From a virus: DNA of 26,696 nucleotides. Made by a program: the position numbers and the translations under genes. Location of the stretch: IMG/VR virus record IMGVR_UViG_3300004173_000007, positions 1 through 26,696 of that record, one strand, 5' to 3'. Under the pieces are notes generated by a model. That model was not told the origin of the DNA, made no database searches, and saw only the letters and a list, made by a program, of their open reading frames with translations. Below are positions 1 to 7,726 of the stretch, one piece after another. The first letter of the stretch is position 1; each line of letters begins with the position of its first letter.

Positions 1-615
1 GGTTAAAACCGGAATGTCGCCAGGCATGTAAGCGGTCAACGGGACCATTTGAAATTTGCCGTCTTGTATACTCCAACTCGTTTGCGTGTTTTTGGCAATT
101 TCGCGCATTTTGTCGCGGCTCATGCCGAAAATCACCTTGCCCCTGGGCAACGGATTGCCTTGCAAGTCCGGCACATATCCGCGGCTTATTCCACGCAATG
201 CCATGTCCTGCAAAACCGCGCTTACTTGGTCGTTTGGCGTAGCTCCGGCCGCCAGTGATATGGCGCTAACGGCGAAGTTATAAGCGCTATCACCGTCCGC
301 CGCGGTTATGTCTATGAATGTGTCGGTTTGGCTTTCGCGGCCGCGTCTTACTTGCTTAATTTGGCCGTCAAATATAATGCCATAATTGCCCTCATAACCA
401 GCCTGCAAAACAACGCGGGTAAACTCTTTTTGCACGGCCTGGGCCGTTTGCTCGCTTACGTTATAAACCCTTATGTCCGCGCTGTTCGGCGTTTGAATGT
501 CGCCACGTCGCACGGAAAAACGAAAGCGCAATTCTGACAAATCCAGGGCGCCCCGGCTGGCTTCGTTTTGGCCAACAATTAAGCTGGCTTTGCGTAAATA
601 TTGCGAAACGCTCAT
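1..615 (-). CDS. Baseplate hub-like protein (partial, runs off left edge)
   Basis: The frame is open from an ATG at 615 to the window edge, giving 205 visible residues without a stop. It begins MSVSQYLRKASLIVGQ and contains the stretches FRVRRGDIQTPNSADIRVYN-like (around residues 30-55) and RKVIFGMSRDKMREIAKNTQTSW-like (around 160-185). These are typical of the phage baseplate hub / gpD- or gp27-like proteins that lie after the Dit-like protein and the plug. In that family the protein forms the hub on the tail axis and links the tube to the spike. Its ATG shares one base with the stop of the upstream plug gene (TAATG), so the two are probably translationally coupled. The family call rests on residual similarity and gene order. 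The C-terminus and any spike or lysozyme domain are outside the window. Confidence 0.7.
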   Translation of the reverse strand, partial: MSVSQYLRKASLIVGQNEASRGALDLSELRFRFSVRRGDIQTPNSADIRVYNVSEQTAQAVQKEFTRVVLQAGYEGNYGIIFDGQIKQVRRGRESQTDTFIDITAADGDSAYNFAVSAISLAAGATPNDQVSAVLQDMALRGISRGYVPDLQGNPLPRGKVIFGMSRDKMREIAKNTQTSWSIQDGKFQMVPLTAYMPGDIPVLT

Positions 616-929
616 TAGTCAGTTACCCAATATAAAAAGGCCTCAGTGCCCAGGTTTAAGAATGTTGGCGGTGCGTCCGGGTCGTTTGCGGTTTGCACCC
701 ACATGCGGCCCTTAAAACCGAGGTGCGCATATTGTTCGAGCAAATTAGCGCCGGTAATCAACGGCACGCCGTTAACAATCGCCTGGTTGTTAATGTCTGC
801 AATGTCAATAAACCAACCGCCCTCGATAACGTTGCGGTAATGCAATTTGATGTTGTAATCTATGCCACTCAATTGCACCGTAAAAAGTTGCGGCGTTGGT
901 GTTAAAGGTATTTCGTAAAAGTTTGCCAT
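615..929 (-). CDS. Baseplate plug-like protein (DUF6983 type)
   Basis: This is a 104-aa protein starting MANFYEIPLTPTPQLFTVQLSGIDY. The pattern of an N-terminal strand 'IPLTPxPQxFxVxLxGxxY', a central 'WFIDIAD' strand, and a C-terminal 'LNLGTEAFLYWV' matches the small baseplate plug family (DUF6983). That family sits between the Dit-like protein and the hub in myophages with a DUF3383 sheath. It is expected to close or join the tube end in the baseplate. The start overlaps the upstream stop by one base (TAATG), as does its own stop with the next gene, so the three baseplate genes form a coupled run. The length fits the family. Function is inferred from family and position. Confidence 0.75.
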   Translation of the reverse strand: MANFYEIPLTPTPQLFTVQLSGIDYNIKLHYRNVIEGGWFIDIADINNQAIVNGVPLITGANLLEQYAHLGFKGRMWVQTANDPDAPPTFLNLGTEAFLYWVTD

Positions 930-1558
930 TACCAGCCCCCGCTCGCGCCCTTGCCTCTAAACGTCCCGCCTCCGCCAACAATAGGCTTGGGAGGCACGGC
1001 GCCGCCTGGCGACGGAGTGCGCGGTTTTGTTTGTTTAACCCCGGTATTTTGGACCTCGGCCGTTTTTTCCGGCTGGGCTTGTTGCTCCCGTGGCGGCAAC
1101 GTAGTTGCCTGGGTGTTTACAATAATCACCTGTTTGCAAGTGGCCGTAACCATTAAAATGTTGCTGGTCTTGCTATCCCGGTCCACGCGCAAACTTTGGA
1201 TTAACATATTTTCATACTGGCGCGCGTTGGTCGTCATATTAAACGGCGCGCGGCTTTGCTGTAATGCCAGCAATTGACTGTAAACGCCGCCGACATAATC
1301 CGCGGCTGTCAGGCCTCCGCCGGAAAATAGCGCCTCAGCGGCCCCGCTCAGCGCTTTAAAACTGCTATTGCTCCACCCGCACCTCAGCAATACCTCGGCA
1401 GGACGTTTAAAGCTATGGTCCGTAATGTCCGCCCCTTGCTCAATCGGGTGGTCGGTCGTCTGCAATGTGTCGTTGTAGATTTCCTCTAAACTGGCCATTA
1501 TTTCAATGTCGCCAATTGAGCTTTTGGGGGATATTTGCAAAAAGTCTAGGAGTGCCAT
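929..1558 (-). CDS. Dit-like baseplate / distal tail protein
   Basis: This is a 209-aa protein. The N-terminal half contains 'IMASLEEIYNDTLQTTDHPIEQGADITDHSFKRP' (about residues 20-54), the signature of Dit-like tail proteins: a beta strand followed by 'HPVExGxxIxDH'. The C-terminal part (about 150-209) is low-complexity, rich in Gly, Pro, Thr and Lys, and ends GGGGTFRGKGASGGW; it is probably flexible. Dit-like proteins form the ring that joins the tail tube to the baseplate. The gene starts one base after the tape-measure stop and ends overlapping the plug gene, the expected place for Dit. The Gly/Pro-rich tail could be an exposed linker. A peripheral baseplate protein is the main alternative. 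Confidence 0.75.
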   Translation of the reverse strand: MALLDFLQISPKSSIGDIEIMASLEEIYNDTLQTTDHPIEQGADITDHSFKRPAEVLLRCGWSNSSFKALSGAAEALFSGGGLTAADYVGGVYSQLLALQQSRAPFNMTTNARQYENMLIQSLRVDRDSKTSNILMVTATCKQVIIVNTQATTLPPREQQAQPEKTAEVQNTGVKQTKPRTPSPGGAVPPKPIVGGGGTFRGKGASGGW

Positions 1559-1559
1559 G

Positions 1560-3185
1560 TTAGTTATAAGCCACTTGTAAGTTACGGGTTAAGGTTGCGT
1601 TTACTCGTTCTTGCTCGCTTGCGACCGCGCGACCTGTCGCCAGGGCGTCGCCGCCGTTTACGTTAATGGTGGTATTTTGCGCAACCTGGACGCCGCCGCC
1701 CATGCCTGCCGTTACTTTGGCAACATAGCCGCGGGTTTCCGCGGGTGCGCGGCTCATGCCTTTGCTATCAACATTGCCAGGGCCCCAATTGTAGGCCGCA
1801 ACCGCCTTTTCAACGTTGCCGTTGTATTTTTTCATAAGGTCGCGGTAATACCTGGCGGCCGCCTCCGAGCTTTGGTCGAAGTCGTCGGGATTACTGAGGC
1901 CGTATTGCTTGGCCGTTTCGGGCATAAATTGGAAATGGCCTTGCGCGCCAGCACTTGAGCGCATATTTTTGCCGCGGCCGCTTTCTGCGTTCCAAACACT
2001 ATCGAGCAAGCCAGGAGGCAATCCATATTTCTGCTCCAAATCTGCCAGGCGCTTGGATTCCGCACCGGCCGCGCGCTTGATTTTTCCGCCTGAGCTTTGA
2101 GCGCTTCCAATGTTGCCGCCGCTTCCGCTTTTCGCCGGGTCGTCCCAGCCCTCGCCGTAAATCTTGCTGTTAACCCATTGGCCAATTTTCCAGCCGGCAA
2201 CTCCAGCCGCGGCAATCGCTAAAATAGGCAACGACAAGGCGCCAAAGGCACCCGCAAGGGCCCAAATACCAGCGACCAAAGCAGGACCGCCCAGCGCGGT
2301 AAATACTGCGACCAGCGCAATTAACTTGGTGCTCCAACCGTTTGTTGCCTTGTCCGCCGCAATGAATTTGTCCACCAACCAAACAATGGCCGGGCCCAGC
2401 TTTTCAGCCAGGGTTAACAACATCATTAAAACGTCAGCGGTGCGGCTTGCAATCATTGGCATGTTGTCGCGCACCCATGAGCCCATTTGCTCCATGCTTA
2501 TGCCGAGCTTGTTAACAAGCGCCTCCTGGACCTGGACCGCAAAAATTTGTAAAAATGTTTGCAACTCGCGCAATTGCATCATGAACTTGTGCGAGCTTTC
2601 GGCCGCCTTGTCAAATCCGCTGTCTTTCAAAATTGCTCGCTGTTTTTCAACTTCGCGGGCAAAATCGCCGTTAAGCATAGCGCGCAAAGTGTCCTCGCTA
2701 ATGCCTAAAATATCGCCATACTGTTTGCTTAATGTGTAGGGCTTATCTTGCAACTGCTTGCCTAGGTCAACCATTATGTCGGTTGTGTCCCGGAGCTTGC
2801 CGTTTACGTCGCGGGTGTTAACGCCCAGGCTTTTTAAAAAGCCCTCGCTCCCTGGCGTTTCGCGCATAAACCTGGCCAGGCTTTGCACGCTTTGCAATGC
2901 CTCCTCGCTTTGCGCGCCGAAGTTTTGCGCGGCCTTGCCAAAGGCCTGTAAATTCTTAGCGCTTGAGCCTGCCTTAATCGAGGCAAAATACATGCGCTCC
3001 AAATTGCTGGCAAATGCCGCGACGCCGGCGCCAATTGTCAGCGCGGCGCCTTGTATCGCGGCAACCAGTTTTACAACGTTTTTGGTCGCACCTGTTACCC
3101 CGTCAGTGAATTTTTTAAGCGCGCGCTCGTCCTGCTCAAAGCCCAGCTTAACTAAAAATTCTTTTAGGATTGCGGTGTTAGACAT
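1560..3185 (-). CDS. Tape measure protein with lytic transglycosylase (SLT) domain
   Basis: This is a 541-aa protein. The N-terminus (MSNTAILKEFLVKLGFEQDERALKKF) is typical of tape measure proteins of this myophage group. Residues 40-60 and about 285-333 are strongly hydrophobic (Ala/Leu/Gly/Val) and probably membrane-active. Residues about 380-490 form a soluble lytic transglycosylase domain: a predicted catalytic Glu401 in WNAESGRG, then GHFQFMPET (about 417-424) and AYNWGPG (464-470). The protein should set tail length by spanning the tube, and the SLT domain should cut peptidoglycan during DNA entry. It follows the tail assembly chaperones with an 8-nt overlap, the canonical order. At 541 aa it is short for a tape measure, which implies a fairly short contractile tail. 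Two alternative frames inside it are shadows. Confidence 0.9.
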   Translation of the reverse strand: MSNTAILKEFLVKLGFEQDERALKKFTDGVTGATKNVVKLVAAIQGAALTIGAGVAAFASNLERMYFASIKAGSSAKNLQAFGKAAQNFGAQSEEALQSVQSLARFMRETPGSEGFLKSLGVNTRDVNGKLRDTTDIMVDLGKQLQDKPYTLSKQYGDILGISEDTLRAMLNGDFAREVEKQRAILKDSGFDKAAESSHKFMMQLRELQTFLQIFAVQVQEALVNKLGISMEQMGSWVRDNMPMIASRTADVLMMLLTLAEKLGPAIVWLVDKFIAADKATNGWSTKLIALVAVFTALGGPALVAGIWALAGAFGALSLPILAIAAAGVAGWKIGQWVNSKIYGEGWDDPAKSGSGGNIGSAQSSGGKIKRAAGAESKRLADLEQKYGLPPGLLDSVWNAESGRGKNMRSSAGAQGHFQFMPETAKQYGLSNPDDFDQSSEAAARYYRDLMKKYNGNVEKAVAAYNWGPGNVDSKGMSRAPAETRGYVAKVTAGMGGGVQVAQNTTINVNGGDALATGRAVASEQERVNATLTRNLQVAYN

Positions 3186-3432
3186 TGTTGTTTTTTCTTT
3201 CTACATAATCCCTCGCAAGGGCTTCGTTTTCAGATTTCACGGCTAATGCGTCATTCATCAAAGCCACGTCGCAAAGGTCCAGGGTGCCGTCCTTGAGGCT
3301 TTCAAAACCGCAAAGCCCTGCAAGCACGGGAGCCATAAGCCAATCCTCGCCGCCAGGCAAGGACCGCCAAGTTACGCCTGCAAATTCTTGTTGTTGCCCG
3401 CTTGGCTCATAAGCAGGCCTTGAATAAAAGGG
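3178..3432 (-). CDS. Tail assembly chaperone, -1 frameshift extension (GT-like)
   Basis: This frame has no well-placed ATG of its own but is open from 3453 to its stop at 3178, overlapping the end of the upstream chaperone gene by about 80 nt. It lies exactly in the -1 frame relative to that gene. A slip at the heptamer at 3426-3432 would append 82 residues starting YSRPAYEPSG and containing WLMAPVLAGLCGFESLKDGTLDLCDVALMNDAL, a pattern familiar from the second tail chaperone ORF of long-tailed phages. The predicted fusion is about 210 aa. Such G/GT pairs hold the tape measure during tail assembly and are not in the final virion. Free-standing translation from TTG at 3360 or ATG at 3333 is possible but less attractive. 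Its stop overlaps the tape-measure start by 8 nt. Confidence 0.75.
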   Translation of the reverse strand, partial: PFYSRPAYEPSGQQQEFAGVTWRSLPGGEDWLMAPVLAGLCGFESLKDGTLDLCDVALMNDALAVKSENEALARDYVERKNNNV

Positions 3433-3809
3433 CCGAGGCTGTCCTGGATAACCTTAATAATGATTTGGATAATAACGCCCAGGTCCATGTCGTCAAACAT
3501 GCAACCGCCTTTATTCCAAACCAGCGCCCATGTGTCATTATCCTGGCGACGGCTAACAACGCTTAGGCATGTTGCAATCACGTACTCGCTGGCCTCGTCG
3601 CTCATATTTGCTATGCCGTCCGCAAAGGGCGTTAGCAACTCGCTAAACGCCCCCAGGTCCTCGGTTAGTTTGTTATCACGCGACAAACTCACAAATACGG
3701 GGATTAAGGTCGGCAGAATAGGGGCAATTTTCCGGCTAACGTGAAACTGTTTAAAAGCGTCCAGCTTGCCAGCCCGGTAATTGTTGCCCTGCAATTCAAA
3801 TTCAACCAT
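3372..3809 (-). CDS. Tail assembly chaperone (G-like)
   Basis: This is a 145-aa protein beginning MVEFELQGNNYRAGKLDAFKQFHVSRKIAPILPTL, the usual start of tail assembly chaperones next to DUF3277 tubes ('LDAFxQFHVxRRIAPxL'). It lies between the tube gene and the tape measure gene, the position of lambda G/T equivalents. A clear Shine-Dalgarno (AAGGGGG) sits 5 nt before the ATG at 3809. The C-terminus ends LLMSQAGNNKNLQA, and near it the mRNA carries a CCCTTTT slippery heptamer in the correct phase, which would let some ribosomes continue into the -1 frame. In the family this protein binds the tape measure during polymerisation. Confidence 0.8.
   Translation of the reverse strand: MVEFELQGNNYRAGKLDAFKQFHVSRKIAPILPTLIPVFVSLSRDNKLTEDLGAFSELLTPFADGIANMSDEASEYVIATCLSVVSRRQDNDTWALVWNKGGCMFDDMDLGVIIQIIIKVIQDSLGPFIQGLLMSQAGNNKNLQA
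3426..3432 (-). promoter_or_regulatory. Candidate -1 ribosomal frameshift slippery site
   Basis: Read on the minus strand, codons 126-128 of the chaperone gene are GGC CCT TTT. They contain the heptamer C CCT TTT, a perfect X XXY YYZ pattern in the zero frame. After a one-base backward slip the reading frame stays open to 3178. Frame arithmetic (start 3809 versus downstream frame at 3360) confirms that a -1 shift is the one needed. I did not identify a convincing stimulatory pseudoknot downstream. Confidence 0.65.
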
Positions 3810-3819
3810 TTAAACCCCC

Positions 3820-4260
3820 TTAAAATGTGCCTAAGATTGTGTCAATCTTGATAGCGTCAAAAACCCACTCAACCACGTCGCCGTCCTTTTTATAATTCAA
3901 GTCGGGCTTTTTCTTAAACGCGCACTCGCGGCCCACGGTTACGTCGCCGCTTTTTGAGTTTGTAACGCTAATCACGTTTTGGCCATGCAATTGGCTCGCA
4001 ATGGTTTGCGCGTCATACATAGCTTGTAATTTCGCATTTTGCGGTGAAGTTTTCAGCAAGCGGACCGTGATTTGTCCTGATTTGTCAGCGTGCAAGCTAT
4101 GCATGCCCTCGCCGTCGGCACCAATGAGCATGGTGTTTTTGTCGCCAGCCATTGCAATGCTAATGCCCTCCTCGCTGGTTGCCGCGCCATAGCCCAGGTT
4201 GATAACGCCGGCAGGCCCAACAAGCGTGGCCTGGACGTCAATAAATGAATAAGTAGCCAT
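3820..4260 (-). CDS. Tail tube protein (DUF3277 family)
   Basis: This is a 146-aa protein: MATYSFIDVQATLVGPAGVINLGYGAATSEEGISIAMAGDKNTMLIGADGEGMHSLHADKSGQITVRLLKTSPQNAKL and so on. The run 'YSFxDVxATLxGPGGxxxLGxGAAxAEEGIxIxMxxDKNxMxIGADGExMHSLHADKSGxxTVRLLKTSPxNxxL' is highly characteristic of DUF3277, the tail tube protein that partners the DUF3383 sheath. It would polymerise into the inner rigid tube through which DNA passes. It starts 10 nt after the sheath stop, with an AAGGA Shine-Dalgarno, and is followed by the chaperone. The length matches the family (about 145 aa). Confidence 0.9.
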   Translation of the reverse strand: MATYSFIDVQATLVGPAGVINLGYGAATSEEGISIAMAGDKNTMLIGADGEGMHSLHADKSGQITVRLLKTSPQNAKLQAMYDAQTIASQLHGQNVISVTNSKSGDVTVGRECAFKKKPDLNYKKDGDVVEWVFDAIKIDTILGTF

Positions 4261-4270
4261 TTTTTAATCC

Positions 4271-5761
4271 TTATCGGTTAACGTTAATAATGCAATCAAC
4301 AAAATGCACGGCACCGGCCAGCTTGATTGCGCATTGAATAACCGGAGCCTTGCGGGCCTCTCGGTCCGCCTGAGATTGCGTGGCCACTTGCGGAGCATAG
4401 ACATAATAGCCGGTGCTCAAAGTGTCGCCCTGGTTGAGCGCGCCGAAGCCTGGGGCGTTCCAAACGCCTGGGGCCACCAAGCCGTTAACAACCGCCTGGT
4501 TCAAGCGTTGTGCAATCGTGGTCAGGATTAGGTTAATGCCGGCGTCAGTCTGTGGCACTTTGGTTGGGCTGGTGTATAGCAAGTTGAAAATTGCCGTTTG
4601 GACGTCATTTTGCAACCAATCTGTCCCGTGTACCTCGTCAAAGAAATAACCGTTAACCATAACGCCCTCTTGAATAATAGAGGTGTCGTTGTTGTATTTC
4701 ACAAAAACGTTGCAATGCTTGTCGCGCAATGTTTGTGCTTGCGAGCTGGTCAGGTTTTCCGCCGCAACGCCTGGCTCCTGCTTAAACTTGATTGTCAGCG
4801 TTGTGTTGCTACCGTCAAAGTTAACCGTAAATGCTCGGCCAAAGATTGAAGCCGCCGCGTGCACGTTTGAGCTTGAGTATTGCACAAAGGTGCGCTTGTA
4901 ATTAAGCGCCTTTAACTGGCTGGCAATGTCGCTGGTAACAACGCTATCCAATACGCTAGTGTTTTGCGTTGTAACGCCGTAAATGCGTGCCAGGCCTGAG
5001 CCCTCAATAAACGCGGCAACCGCCAAAACTTCGGCGTCGGTCGGCACTGGCGTGCTGGCCACATAGAGGCCATACCATGCGCTTGACATATTGGCCAGCG
5101 TTTGCACCGCATCAACCAGGGCCTCAGCGGCAACGCCTGCAACGATATAACCCTCGTCGTTGGCACCCAAACGAAATACGCTTGTAATGTCCGTGCCTGA
5201 GGCTGGGGCGGTACCAAAGCCAACGGTTGAAGTTGAGCCGGTGGTTGAGCTGGTAACAACAAAGCGCGCATTTGCGCTATCCCATGCCACGGTCGCGCCA
5301 GTAATGGCCGCGTCCAGGATTGCGGCAACGCCGTTTAAATTTGTCGCGCCGCTGAAATTCAAACCTGTAAGCGCCTGGTCCGCGCCGCCGTCAATTTTGA
5401 TTTTCATTGCGCCGGCTGTAATGGCCGTAAAGTTTGCAAGCGCTTGTTGTGCCGCGCTCAATACACCGCCACGCAATAGGCCGCTGGTTGCGCTTTGTGC
5501 CCATTTGCCAACGTAGCAGATTGACGGTTGCGGTGTTTGGCCGTAGTAAAGCGCCGCCGCCTTGTATTCCGGCGATTGTGTGCCAAAGTCCTGGGCAATT
5601 GCGTCCAGGCCAGTGTATAAGCGCAAGCGCTCTGTCGTATCAATTACATTGCTATCGCCCAGGATAAGCAACGAGCCAAAATTGCGGGTTTGAGCGGCGA
5701 GTGGCGAGAGTACCACTTGCACGTTAACTATATCGCTAACGGGTAAGCCGAGTGTTGTCAT
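4271..5761 (-). CDS. Contractile tail sheath protein (DUF3383 family)
   Basis: The protein has 496 aa from the ATG at 5761, preferred over an upstream TTG because it gives MTTLGLPVSDIVNVQV, the usual N-terminus, with GGAG upstream. Diagnostic segments are 'VVLSPLAAQTRNFGSLLILGDSNVID' near the N-terminus, 'LYYGQTPQPSICYVGKWA' near residue 90, and the C-terminal half with FKQEPGVAAENLTSSQA and GYYVYAPQ. These mark the DUF3383 tail sheath family, whose subunits wrap the tube and contract on infection. The gene directly precedes the tube gene. Its presence is the main reason for calling this a contractile-tailed phage. Length is within the usual range of about 480-510 aa. Confidence 0.92.
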   Translation of the reverse strand: MTTLGLPVSDIVNVQVVLSPLAAQTRNFGSLLILGDSNVIDTTERLRLYTGLDAIAQDFGTQSPEYKAAALYYGQTPQPSICYVGKWAQSATSGLLRGGVLSAAQQALANFTAITAGAMKIKIDGGADQALTGLNFSGATNLNGVAAILDAAITGATVAWDSANARFVVTSSTTGSTSTVGFGTAPASGTDITSVFRLGANDEGYIVAGVAAEALVDAVQTLANMSSAWYGLYVASTPVPTDAEVLAVAAFIEGSGLARIYGVTTQNTSVLDSVVTSDIASQLKALNYKRTFVQYSSSNVHAAASIFGRAFTVNFDGSNTTLTIKFKQEPGVAAENLTSSQAQTLRDKHCNVFVKYNNDTSIIQEGVMVNGYFFDEVHGTDWLQNDVQTAIFNLLYTSPTKVPQTDAGINLILTTIAQRLNQAVVNGLVAPGVWNAPGFGALNQGDTLSTGYYVYAPQVATQSQADREARKAPVIQCAIKLAGAVHFVDCIINVNR

Positions 5762-5779
5762 TTTAAATAACTCCAATGG

Positions 5780-6355
5780 TTAGTTTGTAATAATTCCAAC
5801 CTCGTCCGAGATAAGAATTGGATTTGCTGATAGCACGTTAAGCACGCCGTACTCGCGCACAACTTGCCGGCTAAATGTAAGCGGTATGTCGTAGCGTTTA
5901 ACCCATTGTTGGTTAACCAGCTCCGGCACCGCCGTAATATCGCCCGCATTGTTTAGCCCTATATTTACCAGGGCCAACGCTTCCAGGTTTTGTGGCATTT
6001 GCAAGCCGTCGCGTAGCATTGCGGCGTTGCGCATGCCGTTTGGCCCGTAGAATGTGCAAAGCACGTTTATGGCCTCATGCCGTTTCAATCTGTCCAGGCC
6101 GTCGCCGTCCGGGTCGTGCTGTATGTGCGGGGTCGCGTCCGAGGTCTGCAACGTTACGCCGATTGCGCACCAATCAACCCCAGGCTCCGGCTGTTTTGGG
6201 TTGCCTGGTTGCCAGCGCGGCCGGACCATTGGCCCAGGCAGGCCGGTAATGCCAACGACCGCCTTTTGAAATTCTGCGTCCAAGCTGTCGCCCTCTAAAG
6301 GCGGGCTTGCTACGCTTGGCGGCAAATAACCGCCGGTTGCGCTAGTGTTTGGCAT
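5780..6355 (-). CDS. Neck terminator protein (LIC_12616 family)
   Basis: The protein has 191 aa from the ATG at 6355 (MPNTSATGGYLPPS), with AGGA 8 nt upstream. A longer frame reaches further back but overlaps the previous gene. The segment 'LDAEFQKAVVGITGLPGPMVRPRWQPGNPKQPEPGVDWCAIGV' is typical of the LIC_12616-type protein found just before DUF3383 sheath genes, which is thought to sit at the neck and cap the tail. Later it has 'RHEAINVLCTFYGPNGMRNAAMLRDGLQMPQN', also common in the family. Its place between the completion protein and the sheath fits. Exact structural role is inferred from the family. Confidence 0.8.
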   Translation of the reverse strand: MPNTSATGGYLPPSVASPPLEGDSLDAEFQKAVVGITGLPGPMVRPRWQPGNPKQPEPGVDWCAIGVTLQTSDATPHIQHDPDGDGLDRLKRHEAINVLCTFYGPNGMRNAAMLRDGLQMPQNLEALALVNIGLNNAGDITAVPELVNQQWVKRYDIPLTFSRQVVREYGVLNVLSANPILISDEVGIITN

Positions 6356-6360
6356 GGTGT

Positions 6361-6732
6361 TTATCCTGCTAATGGTTTGAGCGCGCATGTTGCCGCAACG
6401 AAGCCGCGCCCAAAGTGTGAATAACTGTTAATGCGCTCAACCGTGTAACGCCGGCCTTGCCACTCTATCTCGTCGGCAATCAGGCCCACCGAGCCGTCCT
6501 GCAATTGCGTTGCCGTGTGTACCATAATGGCCCCGCTCTGATAATCGCCCTCAGCGGTCCGGTTTAATTCGTGCCCGCTGTCGCTCGTTACCACCGCGTT
6601 AAATGTAAATTTTCGCTCGGTATTTACGGCCATGCCGTTGGTGCCGATTGTCTGCGCATTTCGGTAACAAATAAGCCCGGTGTCCATAAAATCCGGGTCG
6701 CTGAGCACTTCGCTAACGTCCAGTAATGCCAT
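6361..6732 (-). CDS. Head-tail connector / neck protein
   Basis: The protein has 123 aa from the ATG at 6732 (MALLDVSEVLSDPDFMDTGLICYRN). A TTG 12 nt upstream is in frame but lacks a reason to be preferred. The pattern 'DPDFxDxxxxxRxxxxxxxxGxxxxxxxxxxFxAVVxxxSGxxLxRxxEGDxxxGxIxVxTxxxLxDG...ADEIEWQGRRYTVxxINxYSHFGRGFVAAxCxL' is shared by a small protein found just before the neck terminator in related myophages. It is probably a connector or stopper in the neck. It begins just downstream of an intrinsic terminator, so its expression may be lower or depend on read-through. Confidence 0.6.
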   Translation of the reverse strand: MALLDVSEVLSDPDFMDTGLICYRNAQTIGTNGMAVNTERKFTFNAVVTSDSGHELNRTAEGDYQSGAIMVHTATQLQDGSVGLIADEIEWQGRRYTVERINSYSHFGRGFVAATCALKPLAG

Positions 6733-6746
6733 TGCATACCCCAAAA

Positions 6747-6770
6747 GAAAAAAGGCCCGCTAAGGGCCTT
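6747..6770 (-). terminator. Intrinsic terminator inside the late operon
   Basis: On the minus strand AAGGCCC-TTAGC-GGGCCTT is followed by a run of T (TTTTTTCTTTT). The 7-bp stem (52-58 paired with 64-70 of the 6700 block) and U-run make a standard rho-independent terminator. It lies between the tail-completion gene ending at 6799 and the connector gene starting at 6732, so late transcripts must read through it. Confidence 0.75.
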
Positions 6771-6781
6771 TGTGTGCGTTT

Positions 6782-6799
6782 GTTAACTTATAAGTTAAC
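6782..6799. repeat. Perfect 18-bp palindrome
   Basis: GTTAACTTATAAGTTAAC is its own reverse complement and contains two GTTAAC sites. It touches the stop codon of the gene ending at 6799 and precedes the terminator at 6770-6747 in the direction of transcription. It could bind a dimeric regulator or add an RNA hairpin; nothing here decides which. Confidence 0.7.
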
Positions 6800-7341
6800 T
6801 ATTTGTTGCGGATAACATAGTTAATTGAGTTTCTTAGCTGGCCGGTGTCAATCAGCGGCCTTGCGTTGCTATTGTCGGGCGCGTTTCCTGCGGCACGGCT
6901 GGCCAATTCCTTTTTGGCGCCTTTGCGGCCTTTTGCCGCCCGTGCGCGCAATGTCGCCTCGCTGAGCGGTACAAAATCGCCGCTGTTAATCTTGGCCTTT
7001 ACGCCGTCCCGTGCAACCATGCCCGCCGCTTCCAGCTCGTCGTCGCTTTGGCGTCGTTTGCCCTCAATAGCGGCCTTTGCGGCTTTGTCCAGGCGCTTGG
7101 TTATGCGCTCCTGGTTTTGCTCTATGCCGGCCGCTAAAAACGGCCTGGCCGGTATGTTGGCCGCCGGGCTTCCATGCTCATGGATATAACCCAGGGTTGC
7201 GTTATTCATGGGCCCCTCGTCCTCCTGGTCGCGCTCGGAGGTTCCGCTTGGTATGCCCACCAAAACGTCTTTTTTTACCAGGTTGGTAATGTTGCGCACT
7301 ACGTCCGCCAGTATGTCCACTGTTACGCGCATGCCTTTCAT
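6799..7341 (-). CDS. Tail completion / HK97-gp10-like connector protein
   Basis: This is a 180-aa protein. The ATG at 7341 has AAGGG 6 nt upstream. The middle carries 'VLVGIPSGTSERDQEDEGPMNNATLGYIHEHGSPAANIPARPFLAAGIEQ' (about residues 24-75), the signature of tail completion proteins: a 'GxxHExGxPxxNIPARPFL' motif. The C-terminus ends PLIDTGQLRNSINYVIRNK, where 'PLxDTGxLRxSI' is another family hallmark. Such proteins form part of the tail terminator or connector and are needed to join tails to heads. Between these motifs lies a charged helical region with many Lys and Arg. The gene is followed by a palindrome and a terminator. Confidence 0.8.
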   Translation of the reverse strand: MKGMRVTVDILADVVRNITNLVKKDVLVGIPSGTSERDQEDEGPMNNATLGYIHEHGSPAANIPARPFLAAGIEQNQERITKRLDKAAKAAIEGKRRQSDDELEAAGMVARDGVKAKINSGDFVPLSEATLRARAAKGRKGAKKELASRAAGNAPDNSNARPLIDTGQLRNSINYVIRNK

Positions 7342-7351
7342 TACCAGCCCT

Positions 7352-7726
7352 TTACATTTGTATGCCGCCCGCTCCGACCATTTGCATTAGGTTCCAATAG
7401 CGCACGCCATAATTTGTTAAATTCCAAAATCCTGCGTCGGCATAAGTGCCGCTTGAGGTGTCATAGCTTACGCTTACTTTATCCACGGATTTGGCCGTTA
7501 CATTGCCTTGCAATGCTCCTGGCACGCCGCCAGCGTCAGCGGTCCGTCTGTCGCGTTCTGCGATTGCTAAATGGTGGGCCGTGAATAATGCCAGGCCCTC
7601 ATTTAGTAGGTCGTCCCACCTATCGGCATTTAACTGCTTTTTGCCCAGGTTTAACCAAAAATCAATTGCCGGGTCCGGCGTGGTTATAAACTCCGGGAAA
7701 ATCTGCCGAAAGGTGAGAGCGTCCAT
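7352..7726 (-). CDS. Head-tail adaptor (DUF4054 family)
   Basis: This is a 124-aa protein. 'LTFRQIFPEF' at the N-terminus, 'IDFWLNLGKKQLNADRWDDLLNEGLALFTAHHLAIAERD' in the middle and 'YGVRYWNLMQMVGAGGIQM' at the C-terminus match DUF4054, a small helical connector that binds under the portal in many tailed phages. Length matches the family (about 125 aa). The gene lies between the capsid module and the tail completion gene, with 10-12 nt spacers, as expected for an adaptor. Confidence 0.85.
   Translation of the reverse strand: MDALTFRQIFPEFITTPDPAIDFWLNLGKKQLNADRWDDLLNEGLALFTAHHLAIAERDRRTADAGGVPGALQGNVTAKSVDKVSVSYDTSSGTYADAGFWNLTNYGVRYWNLMQMVGAGGIQM

Noticed and set aside
2164-2739. Plus-strand frame of 191 aa opposite the tape measure gene
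   Set aside because: Antisense to a clear tape measure gene with transglycosylase motifs; no family resemblance.
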